Source: Bacteroidota bacterium (GTDB lineage: Bacteria; Bacteroidota; Bacteroidia; Chitinophagales; Chitinophagaceae). From it: a stretch of 26,024 bases of DNA. The notes beneath the pieces were generated by a model, which was not told the DNA's origin, made no database searches, and worked only from the letters and a program-made list of their open reading frames with translations. The stretch is from assembly GCA_023423835.1 (NCBI GenBank), contig JAFAEW010000098.1, forward strand, positions 1 through 26,024, read 5' to 3'. This document shows positions 8,572 to 14,757 of the stretch, one piece after another. Within the stretch, counting starts at the first letter, position 1, and each line of letters starts with the position of its first letter. The position numbers and the translations under genes are program-made.

Positions 8572-9096
8572 ATGGCAGTTACACCTCCTTTTAATTTGAG
8601 AAAATGGATTGACGGGCATCGCAATTTATTAAAACCTCCGGTGGGTAACCAGTGCGTTTATAAAGATGCGGAAAATTTTATTGTAATGGTCGTGGGTGGT
8701 CCTAATTCGAGAAAAGATTATCACTACAATGAAAGCGAAGAACTGTATTATCAACTTGAGGGAAATATTGTTTTAAAGATCATTGATGAAGGTAAACCTA
8801 AAGATATTCCGATCAATGAAGGCGATATGTTTCTGCTTCCTCCCCGCACGCCACATTCGCCCCAAAGACCGGCAAATACGGTGGGAATGGTGATTGAAAA
8901 AGTAAGGGAAGAGGCGGCCGATGAAAAAGATGCATTCATGTGGTTTTGTGAAAACTGCGGAAATAAACTATACGAAGAATTTGTATTTGTGAAGGATATT
9001 GTTTCGCAACTTCCGCCAATTATGCAACGATTCAACAGCAATAAAGAATTACATACATGCAAGGAATGCGGAACAGTTTTAGAAGTTCCTGCCTGA
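8572..9096 (+). CDS. nbaC: 3-hydroxyanthranilate 3,4-dioxygenase
   Basis: 174 residues from the ATG at 8572. The enzyme opens the ring of 3-hydroxyanthranilate to give the precursor of quinolinate (kynurenine route to NAD) or an intermediate of 2-nitrobenzoate/tryptophan breakdown. The cupin iron ligands His51, Glu57 and His95, and substrate arginines Arg47 and Arg99, fall at the same numbers I recall for the Cupriavidus enzyme, which supports this start over an upstream in-frame TTG at 8548. A second rubredoxin-like metal site is formed by CENC (126-129) and CKEC (163-166), the bacterial-type tail. No other kynurenine-pathway or NAD-synthesis gene is in the window, so the role (biosynthetic or catabolic) is open. 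It converges on the STAS gene with 12 bases between stops. Confidence 0.93.
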   Translation: MAVTPPFNLRKWIDGHRNLLKPPVGNQCVYKDAENFIVMVVGGPNSRKDYHYNESEELYYQLEGNIVLKIIDEGKPKDIPINEGDMFLLPPRTPHSPQRPANTVGMVIEKVREEAADEKDAFMWFCENCGNKLYEEFVFVKDIVSQLPPIMQRFNSNKELHTCKECGTVLEVPA

Positions 9097-9119
9097 CGAC
9101 AATTGCCACTAGTCAGGCA
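9090..9119. terminator. Possible shared hairpin between converging genes
   Basis: TGCCTGAC (9090-9097) and GTCAGGCA (9112-9119) are perfect 8-bp complements around a 14-base loop that contains the 12-base gap between the dioxygenase and STAS stop codons. Neither strand has a good T-run next to it, so it is at best a weak bidirectional terminator. Confidence 0.3.
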
Positions 9120-9510
9120 ACTGATTAAACTCCGGCGAATCATCGTCCAATAATTCGCGTTCTATCTCCTCCATTTGAACGATGTCCCAGGCTTCGCTTT
9201 CCGTCGGCGTCACGTTCATCATCTCCAGTATATCCTCCTCTTCAAGCTGACCGGCAATTTCTTTGTTCAGATTGCAGATGACGAAGGATGCATTTTGTTC
9301 GTAAAACTCCTGTTGTAATGCGAGAATTTTTGCTGCATTTTCAAGCTGTAACTCTTTTATGTTCTGAAGGTCTAATATAAGGTTTCTCGGAGCGGTTTTC
9401 AGACAGGATTGGGCGGTTTTTACGAGTTCTTCTGTTATATTGTCAGCAAATTGTTCAAATAAAGGGGTAATAGTTGTGAATTTTTCTTTGGTATTAATTT
9501 TGAAATTCAT
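9109..9510 (-). CDS. STAS-domain (anti-anti-sigma-like) protein
   Basis: 133 residues. The core resembles a STAS domain: N-terminal strands (FKINTKEKFTTITPL), a helix (ITEELVKTAQSCL), the central strand NLILDLQNIKEL, the helix LENAAKILALQQEFYEQN, the strand SFVICNLN, and the helix EEEDILEMMN. The acidic tail (MEEIERELLDDDSPEFNQ) is typical of small soluble proteins. STAS proteins of the SpoIIAA type bind anti-sigma kinases and are switched off by phosphorylation of a Ser in a D-S-x-G loop. Here the loop after the central strand reads ELQLENA with no Ser or Thr, so classical control is unlikely. No kinase or phosphatase partner is adjacent. It diverges from clpC with a 99-base gap. The family call rests on pattern and is moderately sure. 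Confidence 0.65.
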   Translation of the reverse strand: MNFKINTKEKFTTITPLFEQFADNITEELVKTAQSCLKTAPRNLILDLQNIKELQLENAAKILALQQEFYEQNASFVICNLNKEIAGQLEEEDILEMMNVTPTESEAWDIVQMEEIERELLDDDSPEFNQLPD

Positions 9511-9545
9511 ATAACTTTATTAAAGGCTTTATAAATATTAACAAC

Positions 9546-9553
9546 AAACCTAA
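9546..9553 (-). promoter_or_regulatory. Bacteroidota -7 promoter box for the STAS gene
   Basis: The minus strand reads TAGGTTTG, an exact TAnnTTTG match, 36 bases upstream of the STAS start codon. A clear -33 element was not found. No equally good box was seen for the divergent clpC. Confidence 0.4.
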
Positions 9554-9609
9554 AGACCGGAAAATAGAATCACGAAATTATTAGTTATAATTGTATAAAC
9601 ACAAACCAA

Positions 9610-12141
9610 ATGGATAATAACTTTTCAGCGCAGGTAAAAGAGATCATTACTTTCAGCAGGGAAGAGGCACTGCGGCTGGGCAATGACTTTATCGGAACCG
9701 AACATTTGCTACTTGGGTTAATCCGTGAAGGTGAGAATTTAGCGATAAAAATACTGAAACAGTTAAACGTAGATTTATATGAATTGCGCAAAGAAATTGA
9801 ATTAACTGTAAAAGATATTACGGGTAAAAATATCGCCAACATCAACAGCCTTCCTTTAACTAAACAGGCAGAAAAGGTAATACGCGTTACCGTTCTCGAA
9901 GCCAAAGCATTAAAAAGTCCTCTTGTAGAGACGGAGCATCTTATGCTCTCTATTTTAAAAAATAAGGAAAACATTGCAACTCAAATCTTAAACCAGTTTG
10001 ATATCGATTATGATGTTTTCAAAAACGAATTGGGTGTGGTAAAAAGCAACGAACCAAGAAGTGAATATACCGAAGACAGTGATGATGATTTTGAAGATGA
10101 AAGAAAGGGTTATTCACAACAATCAAAGAGCAAACAAAGCGGAACAGCAAAAAGTAAGACTCCGGTTTTGGATAACTTTGGAAGGGACATAACCCGTCTT
10201 GCAGAAACCGGTGCGCTCGATCCCATCGTGGGCCGTGAAAAAGAGATCGAACGCGTTTCACAGATTCTCAGCCGTCGAAAGAAAAATAACCCTATCCTGA
10301 TCGGTGAACCGGGTGTTGGTAAGACCGCTATCGTAGAAGGTCTTGCCCTTCGGATCGTTCAAAGAAAGGTTAGCCGTGTGCTCTTCGACAAAAGGGTAAT
10401 CAGCCTTGATCTTGCTGCCCTGGTAGCAGGTACGAAATACCGCGGACAATTTGAGGAAAGAATGAAAGCCATCATGAATGAGCTGGAGAAAAACCGCGAT
10501 GTGATCCTGTTCATCGATGAGATTCACACCATCGTGGGCGCAGGTGGCGCAAGCGGATCACTTGACGCGAGCAACATTTTCAAACCGGCGCTTTCCCGTG
10601 GAGAACTGCAATGTATCGGAGCTTCTACCCTTGATGAGTACAGAATGTATATTGAGAAAGATGGCGCCTTAGACCGCCGTTTTCAGAAAGTGCTGATCGA
10701 TCCGCCAACCGTTGAAGAAACCGTACAGATTCTCAACAACATCAAGTCACGCTATGAAGATTACCACAATGTAAACTACAGCGATGATGCGATTGAAGCC
10801 TGTGTAAAGTTGAGTGACCGGTATATGACCGATCGTCTTCTTCCGGACAAAGCAATTGATGTGTTGGATGAAGTTGGTGCAAGGGTTCACCTGAAAAACA
10901 TCAACGTTCCCCAAAATATCCTCGACCTCGAAAAGAAGATCGAAGACATCAAGCAGGAAAAAAACAAAGTCGTAAAAAGCCAACGTTTTGAAGAAGCTGC
11001 GGCTCTAAGGGATACAGAAAAGAGATTGGGTGAAGAACTGGAAAAAGCAAAAGCCCAGTGGGAAGAAGAAAGCAAACACAAACGCTATCCTATTGATGAA
11101 GAAGCAATAGCCGAAGTGGTAAGCATGATGACCGGCATTCCGGTGAAACGAATGGTTCAGGCCGAAACCGATAAGCTGCGGAAAATGGCCGATGACATGC
11201 GTTCCATGGTGGTAGGTCAGGACGAAGCGATCGATAAAGTGGTGAAAGCGATTCAACGTAACCGGGTAGGCTTAAAGGATCCGAAAAAACCGATTGGAAC
11301 GTTTATTTTCCTCGGTCCTACCGGTGTTGGTAAAACCGAACTCGCTCGTTCACTCGCGAGGTATATGTTTGACAGTGAAGATGCGCTCATCAGAATTGAT
11401 ATGAGTGAATACATGGAAAAATTCACTGTGAGCCGGTTAATTGGAGCGCCTCCGGGATATGTGGGTTATGAAGAAGGTGGACAGCTAACTGAAAAGGTAA
11501 GGCGTAAACCTTACAGCGTAATTCTTTTGGATGAAATTGAAAAAGCACATCCGGATATTTACAACATCCTGCTGCAGGTGCTGGATGATGGTCAGTTAAC
11601 CGATGGTCTCGGAAGAAAGGTAAACTTCAAAAATACCATGATCATCATGACTTCAAACATCGGGGTCAGGCAGTTGAAAGATTTTGGTGATGGCGTTGGA
11701 TTTGCCACCGCTCACAGGATCGCCAACCAGGATGAGAATAATAAGGCGGTAATTGAAAAAGCGCTCAAACGTACGTTCTCTCCTGAGTTTCTAAACAGGA
11801 TCGACGATGTAGTAATCTTTAATGCGCTGAACAAAGAAGACATCTTTAAAATCATTGACATTATCATGAAGGATGTTTTGAAACGACTCAAGGCAATGGG
11901 TTATGAACTCGAATTGACTCCTGATGCAAAAGATTTCATTGCAGAAAAAGGCTATGATATTCAGTTTGGAGCAAGGCCGCTACATCGTGCCATTCAAAAA
12001 TATCTTGAAGATCCGTTGGCTGAACAGATTCTCAATATGCAAGTTAAGCAGGGCGATAAATTAATTGCCGACCTCGACAAAGAAGCCAATGCCTTGAAGT
12101 TTGAATTTAAGCAAAAGGAAGAAGAAGCAAAGGTGGAATAA
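9610..12141 (+). CDS. clpC: ATP-dependent Clp protease ATP-binding subunit ClpC
   Basis: 843 residues. ClpC is a hexameric AAA+ unfoldase that feeds damaged or regulated proteins to ClpP. Domains in order: two Clp N repeats (about 5-70 and 80-145); a charged, Ser/Gln-rich linker (150-185); AAA1 with Walker A GEPGVGKT (232-239) and Walker B FIDE (301-304); a UVR-like middle segment around KSQRFEEAAALRDTEKRL (456-473), which points to ClpC rather than ClpB or ClpA; and AAA2 with Walker A GPTGVGKT (569-576), pore loop GYVGY (616-620) and Walker B LLDE (639-642). VGF at 696-698 fits the ClpP-docking tripeptide loop, so the protein should partner ClpP. The gene is monocistronic, with a terminator at 12169. 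No mcsA/mcsB or ctsR neighbours are present. Confidence 0.96.
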   Translation: MDNNFSAQVKEIITFSREEALRLGNDFIGTEHLLLGLIREGENLAIKILKQLNVDLYELRKEIELTVKDITGKNIANINSLPLTKQAEKVIRVTVLEAKALKSPLVETEHLMLSILKNKENIATQILNQFDIDYDVFKNELGVVKSNEPRSEYTEDSDDDFEDERKGYSQQSKSKQSGTAKSKTPVLDNFGRDITRLAETGALDPIVGREKEIERVSQILSRRKKNNPILIGEPGVGKTAIVEGLALRIVQRKVSRVLFDKRVISLDLAALVAGTKYRGQFEERMKAIMNELEKNRDVILFIDEIHTIVGAGGASGSLDASNIFKPALSRGELQCIGASTLDEYRMYIEKDGALDRRFQKVLIDPPTVEETVQILNNIKSRYEDYHNVNYSDDAIEACVKLSDRYMTDRLLPDKAIDVLDEVGARVHLKNINVPQNILDLEKKIEDIKQEKNKVVKSQRFEEAAALRDTEKRLGEELEKAKAQWEEESKHKRYPIDEEAIAEVVSMMTGIPVKRMVQAETDKLRKMADDMRSMVVGQDEAIDKVVKAIQRNRVGLKDPKKPIGTFIFLGPTGVGKTELARSLARYMFDSEDALIRIDMSEYMEKFTVSRLIGAPPGYVGYEEGGQLTEKVRRKPYSVILLDEIEKAHPDIYNILLQVLDDGQLTDGLGRKVNFKNTMIIMTSNIGVRQLKDFGDGVGFATAHRIANQDENNKAVIEKALKRTFSPEFLNRIDDVVIFNALNKEDIFKIIDIIMKDVLKRLKAMGYELELTPDAKDFIAEKGYDIQFGARPLHRAIQKYLEDPLAEQILNMQVKQGDKLIADLDKEANALKFEFKQKEEEAKVE

Positions 12142-12168
12142 TTTAAATTCGAATATATTTGATAAAAG

Positions 12169-12198
12169 GCTACAGACTAAACGTTTGTAGCTTTTTTT
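12169..12198 (+). terminator. Rho-independent terminator after clpC
   Basis: The 8-bp stem GCTACAGA / TTTGTAGC (one G-T wobble; 12169-12176 and 12184-12191) has a 7-base loop and is followed by seven Ts. It lies 27 bases after the clpC stop. Confidence 0.85.
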
Positions 12199-12260
12199 AT
12201 TTCCTCAAAAGAAATTTGTGGCAAGTTCCTCAATGCACAGAATTTTTCCATAATTTACAC

Positions 12261-12292
12261 TTGACAAATTAGTATTGATCTGACTAACTTCA
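12261..12292 (+). promoter_or_regulatory. Candidate promoter of the cysteine-rich protein cassette
   Basis: TTG at 12261 and a degenerate -7 box TAACTTCA at 12285-12292 (consensus TAnnTTTG) are separated by 21 bases, the spacing expected for Bacteroidota sigma-ABfr promoters. The -7 box is imperfect. Transcription would start near 12298, upstream of both the ATG at 12344 and the out-of-frame ATG at 12429. Confidence 0.35.
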
Positions 12293-12343
12293 AAAGTAAA
12301 AACAGGACAGACGAGCCTTATCAAATAACTGCGAAGAATAAGA

Positions 12344-13066
12344 ATGACAACGCGAAATTTTATCGACGCGGAAGATCCTGACACAGCGCGAAAACTGAAG
12401 GTAAGGAATATAACCAAATTAACTTTAAATGAAAAGATTATTTCAACGACATGTTGCGTGCTCATTTTTTTCCTGTCTTGCAAGAAGTCGAACGACCCCG
12501 GTTTTCAAATGAAAACCAATTCTTTTGAAAGTATTCATAAAGATCAACTCTTTCAAGCTTTTATTATGGAAATACAGAATAAGGTTTCAAGTATCAAAGA
12601 CATAAAAAGGCTAAATGGGTATTTGGAGGACGGGAATTTATCTGAAGATGAACTAAGTGGTATGCATGAGATTTACGGGTACGAGGATCAGAAATCCTAT
12701 TTCCGTGCGGTTCAAACCCAGATCAACCGAATAAATGAATTAAATAAGAAATATAATTTTTCGGAGTTGTCAAGTTACGAAAAAAGGACCGTGATTTTCA
12801 AAACTTTTAAAGAAATTAATCTTTTCCAGATTGAAAAAACATCTTCAGATGAAAACCTGATGGATAACAGTTGCGAATCTATTAGGAGAAACTGCATTGC
12901 ATCAGTAGCAGCAGAATCTGCAATTATGCACTTTGGATGTGCAGCATTAGACCTAACGATAATCGCAGGCATAGCATGCCATAGTGCAGCGATTGCCTAT
13001 CAGTACAGTGCTGGAAATAATTGTAATTTAGAAGCAGAAAAATGTAATAAACTAACAGAAGTATGA
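12344..13066 (+). CDS. Unknown cysteine-rich lipoprotein-like protein with C-terminal symmetric six-Cys region; start possibly frameshifted
   Basis: 240 residues as read from 12344; I do not recognise the family. A lipoprotein signal is plausible: KIISTTCCVLIFFLSC ends in a lipobox with Cys46 followed by KKSN. It sits unusually far from this start. An ATG at 12429 is out of frame by one base; one more A in its A-tract would give MKKIISTTCC and a textbook lipoprotein. The first 28 residues may therefore not be real. Residues 55-170 are charged and probably helical. The C-terminus (177-234) is Ala-rich and hydrophobic with Cys177, 184, 199, 212, 227 and 234, spaced 7-15-13-15-7, suggesting a helical hairpin closed by nested disulfides. 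The stop overlaps the start of the next small membrane-protein gene (ATGA), implying translational coupling. The region is more AT-rich than its neighbours and flanked by terminators. Confidence 0.6.
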   Translation: MTTRNFIDAEDPDTARKLKVRNITKLTLNEKIISTTCCVLIFFLSCKKSNDPGFQMKTNSFESIHKDQLFQAFIMEIQNKVSSIKDIKRLNGYLEDGNLSEDELSGMHEIYGYEDQKSYFRAVQTQINRINELNKKYNFSELSSYEKRTVIFKTFKEINLFQIEKTSSDENLMDNSCESIRRNCIASVAAESAIMHFGCAALDLTIIAGIACHSAAIAYQYSAGNNCNLEAEKCNKLTEV

Positions 13067-13329
13067 AAAATTTAATCAAGATACCATCGCTGAAATATTC
13101 GCCTTTGGTTACGTTCCTACTACTAATTTTATATAAGTCTGTTCGAAATCTAGATAACGTTCTACCAACCATTCTTGGCATTGCGGTTATTCTTTTAACG
13201 GTATTGAACGTGTTATTAATTATACAACGATGGAAAGCCAATAAAAGTGGATACAACAAAAGTATATTGTTACTATTTATTGCTTTAGCAGGAACAGCTT
13301 TACTATTTCTGTTTCAAATATTAGATTAA
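13063..13329 (+). CDS. Small three-helix membrane protein, unknown, coupled to the cysteine-rich gene
   Basis: 88 residues, no family recognised. Three hydrophobic stretches are visible: about 13-25 (SPLVTFLLLILYK), 33-54 (VLPTILGIAVILLTVLNVLLII) and 67-86 (SILLLFIALAGTALLFLFQI), with a basic loop QRWKANKSGYNK between the last two. It is predicted to be an inner-membrane protein. The ATG overlaps the upstream stop codon in an ATGA arrangement, so the two products are probably made together. Small polytopic proteins next to secreted peptides are sometimes immunity or export partners, but nothing here proves that. A strong hairpin follows at 13373. Confidence 0.65.
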   Translation: MKNLIKIPSLKYSPLVTFLLLILYKSVRNLDNVLPTILGIAVILLTVLNVLLIIQRWKANKSGYNKSILLLFIALAGTALLFLFQILD

Positions 13330-13372
13330 GATCAAAAGACAGATTTACCTGAGCAGTTAGCAAGGAAATAAC

Positions 13373-13400
13373 GAAGGAGGCATTTGCCTCCTTCTATTAT
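13373..13400. terminator. Hairpin terminator after the small membrane protein
   Basis: GAAGGAGGC (13373-13381) and GCCTCCTTC (13386-13394) form a perfect 9-bp stem with an ATTT loop. On the plus strand it is followed by TATTATTAT, a loose U-rich tail. It lies between the converging cassette and response-regulator genes and may serve both, though the minus-strand tail is poorer. Confidence 0.65.
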
Positions 13401-13445
13401 TATCTCAAAAAAACTTAAAGCTGGATTGTAGTCGGAACAGGTATG

Positions 13446-14141
13446 TTACGGTGCTACCAACCTAAATCCATTACCGTGGATATTCACGATTTCGATCTGA
13501 TCATCATCCTTCAGATACTTTCTCAATTTCGCGATGTATACGTCCATACTTCTTCCGTTGAAATAAGTGTCGCTTCCCCAGATTTTCTTCAAGGCTCTTT
13601 CTCTCGGAAGCAGATCGTTTTTATGCTCGGCCAGCATTTTAAGCAGCTCATTTTCTTTTGGAGAAAGCGTTTGTGTCATTCCATCATGAGACAGTTCTCT
13701 CAGTTTCGGATTGAAATGATAACGGCCGAGATCGAATTGCATATTCTCGCTTTCACGATTGATCTCTTCATTCCTTTTCAGAATCGCTTTTATTTTCAGA
13801 AGAAGTACTTCACTGTCGAAAGGCTTGGTGATATAATCATCGGCGCCGAGTTTATATCCCTGGATAATATCTTCCTTCATAGTCTTTGCACTAAGGAAGA
13901 ACAAGGGAACGTCAGGATCGATATCGCGAATTTCTTCGGCGAGTGTAAATCCATCCATATTCGGCATCATCACGTCGAGGAGACAGATGTCAAATTTCTC
14001 ACGCTGAAAAGCGGCCAATCCCAATCTTCCATCTCTTTCAAGGGTTACGTCATAATCATTCAGTTCCAGATAATTCTTTAATACCATCCCCAAATTTGTA
14101 TCATCTTCACAAAGGAGTACTTTGTATTTCGTAGGTTCCAT
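13446..14141 (-). CDS. OmpR/RprY-type response regulator (receiver + winged helix)
   Basis: 231 residues. The receiver domain (about 6-120) has the acidic pocket Glu12, Asp13 and Asp14, phospho-acceptor Asp56 in LLDVMMPNMDG, switch Ser84 in LSAK, and Lys106 in TKPFD. A short linker (121-132) leads to an OmpR-type winged-helix DNA-binding domain (about 133-229) with LSPKENELLKML, the recognition-helix region SMDVYIAKLRKYL and the C-terminal hairpin IEIVNIHGNGFRL. All phosphorelay residues are present. No histidine kinase gene is adjacent on either side, so its partner must be encoded elsewhere. The upstream region holds an inverted repeat at 14172-14251 that could be its own operator. Bacteroidota RprY is the closest relative I recall, but the target genes are unknown. 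Confidence 0.93.
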   Translation of the reverse strand: MEPTKYKVLLCEDDTNLGMVLKNYLELNDYDVTLERDGRLGLAAFQREKFDICLLDVMMPNMDGFTLAEEIRDIDPDVPLFFLSAKTMKEDIIQGYKLGADDYITKPFDSEVLLLKIKAILKRNEEINRESENMQFDLGRYHFNPKLRELSHDGMTQTLSPKENELLKMLAEHKNDLLPRERALKKIWGSDTYFNGRSMDVYIAKLRKYLKDDDQIEIVNIHGNGFRLVAP

Positions 14142-14171
14142 ATCTTAATATTTACTCTAAAAATAAATCTT

Positions 14172-14251
14172 TTATCGGTTATCAGCAAACATTATTGATT
14201 TTTTGTTAATATGTTAGCATATCCCTTTAATTGCCGCTGATAAACCGATAA
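14172..14251. repeat. Inverted repeat pair in the response-regulator upstream region
   Basis: The left arm TTATCGGTTATCAGC (14172-14186) is matched by the reverse complement of 14236-14251, which reads TTATCGGTTTATCAGC, differing by one inserted T. Each arm itself contains TTATC twice, 7 or 8 bases apart. The arms lie 49 bases apart, between the divergent regulator and the gene at 14370. Tandem short repeats are the usual form of OmpR-family binding sites, so an operator is plausible. Confidence 0.45.
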
Positions 14252-14308
14252 CCAAAAAACTAATGCCTGCTTTTTTTCAATTCACTTTTCAGCTCAAAAA
14301 AAATGTCA

Positions 14309-14316
14309 TAGCTTTG
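14309..14316 (+). promoter_or_regulatory. Bacteroidota -7 promoter box for the gene at 14370
   Basis: TAGCTTTG matches TAnnTTTG exactly, 53 bases before the ATG at 14370. A TTTTC lies about 19 bases upstream and could act as a weak -33 element. Confidence 0.5.
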
Positions 14317-14369
14317 TAGTATTCTTAATTCCCGCATTAGCCCTCCAATTGTAAATTAAAAAAAGTATT

Positions 14370-14702
14370 ATGCAAACTACCATTTGGCACAAGTATTTGC
14401 CTATTATTAAAATTTTGATGAAAAGGGCCGCTTCCGAAGATCAAAAACTGGAGCTCAACCGCACAGATTTTGAAAAGTCAGGATTGCAAAAGAAAGCTGG
14501 CAGTAAATTCAAAATTTTGTTTCAAAACGGGAAGATAGCTAACCTGATCAGCACCAATGATGCCGCCATGGAACTTGCCAATGCCATGATGGACAATGAA
14601 GCGATCAACGACTTGGTCCATGAAAACAATTACGAAATCGGACTGACCACTAAACTGGTGCTCACGATAAAAAATACTTCTTCAGAATCTGTACACGCTT
14701 AG
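14370..14702 (+). CDS. Small conserved-looking protein of unknown function
   Basis: 110 residues, no signal peptide, no transmembrane segment. The N-terminus has a helix-like segment (WHKYLPIIKILMKRAASEDQKL), then a mixed region (NRTDFEKSGLQKKAGSKFKILFQNGKIAN) and a C-terminal part (NNYEIGLTTKLVLTIKNTSS) that looks like beta strands. The pattern resembles small hypothetical proteins found across Chitinophagaceae, but I cannot name the family. It has its own promoter-like box, is divergent from the response regulator with the inverted repeat between them, and could be a target of that regulator. It converges on the amidohydrolase operon, with 55 bases between stops and no clear terminator. Confidence 0.7.
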   Translation: MQTTIWHKYLPIIKILMKRAASEDQKLELNRTDFEKSGLQKKAGSKFKILFQNGKIANLISTNDAAMELANAMMDNEAINDLVHENNYEIGLTTKLVLTIKNTSSESVHA

Positions 14703-14757
14703 TTTGTATGCTTCTTCATTGCAGGGTAAGGCTGTGGCAGGACTTATACCCTTTTCG

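Noticed and set aside
13443..14081. A 212-codon open frame on the plus strand
   Set aside because: It is antisense to the response regulator, whose motifs and codon use are clear; the plus-strand translation has no recognisable domain.
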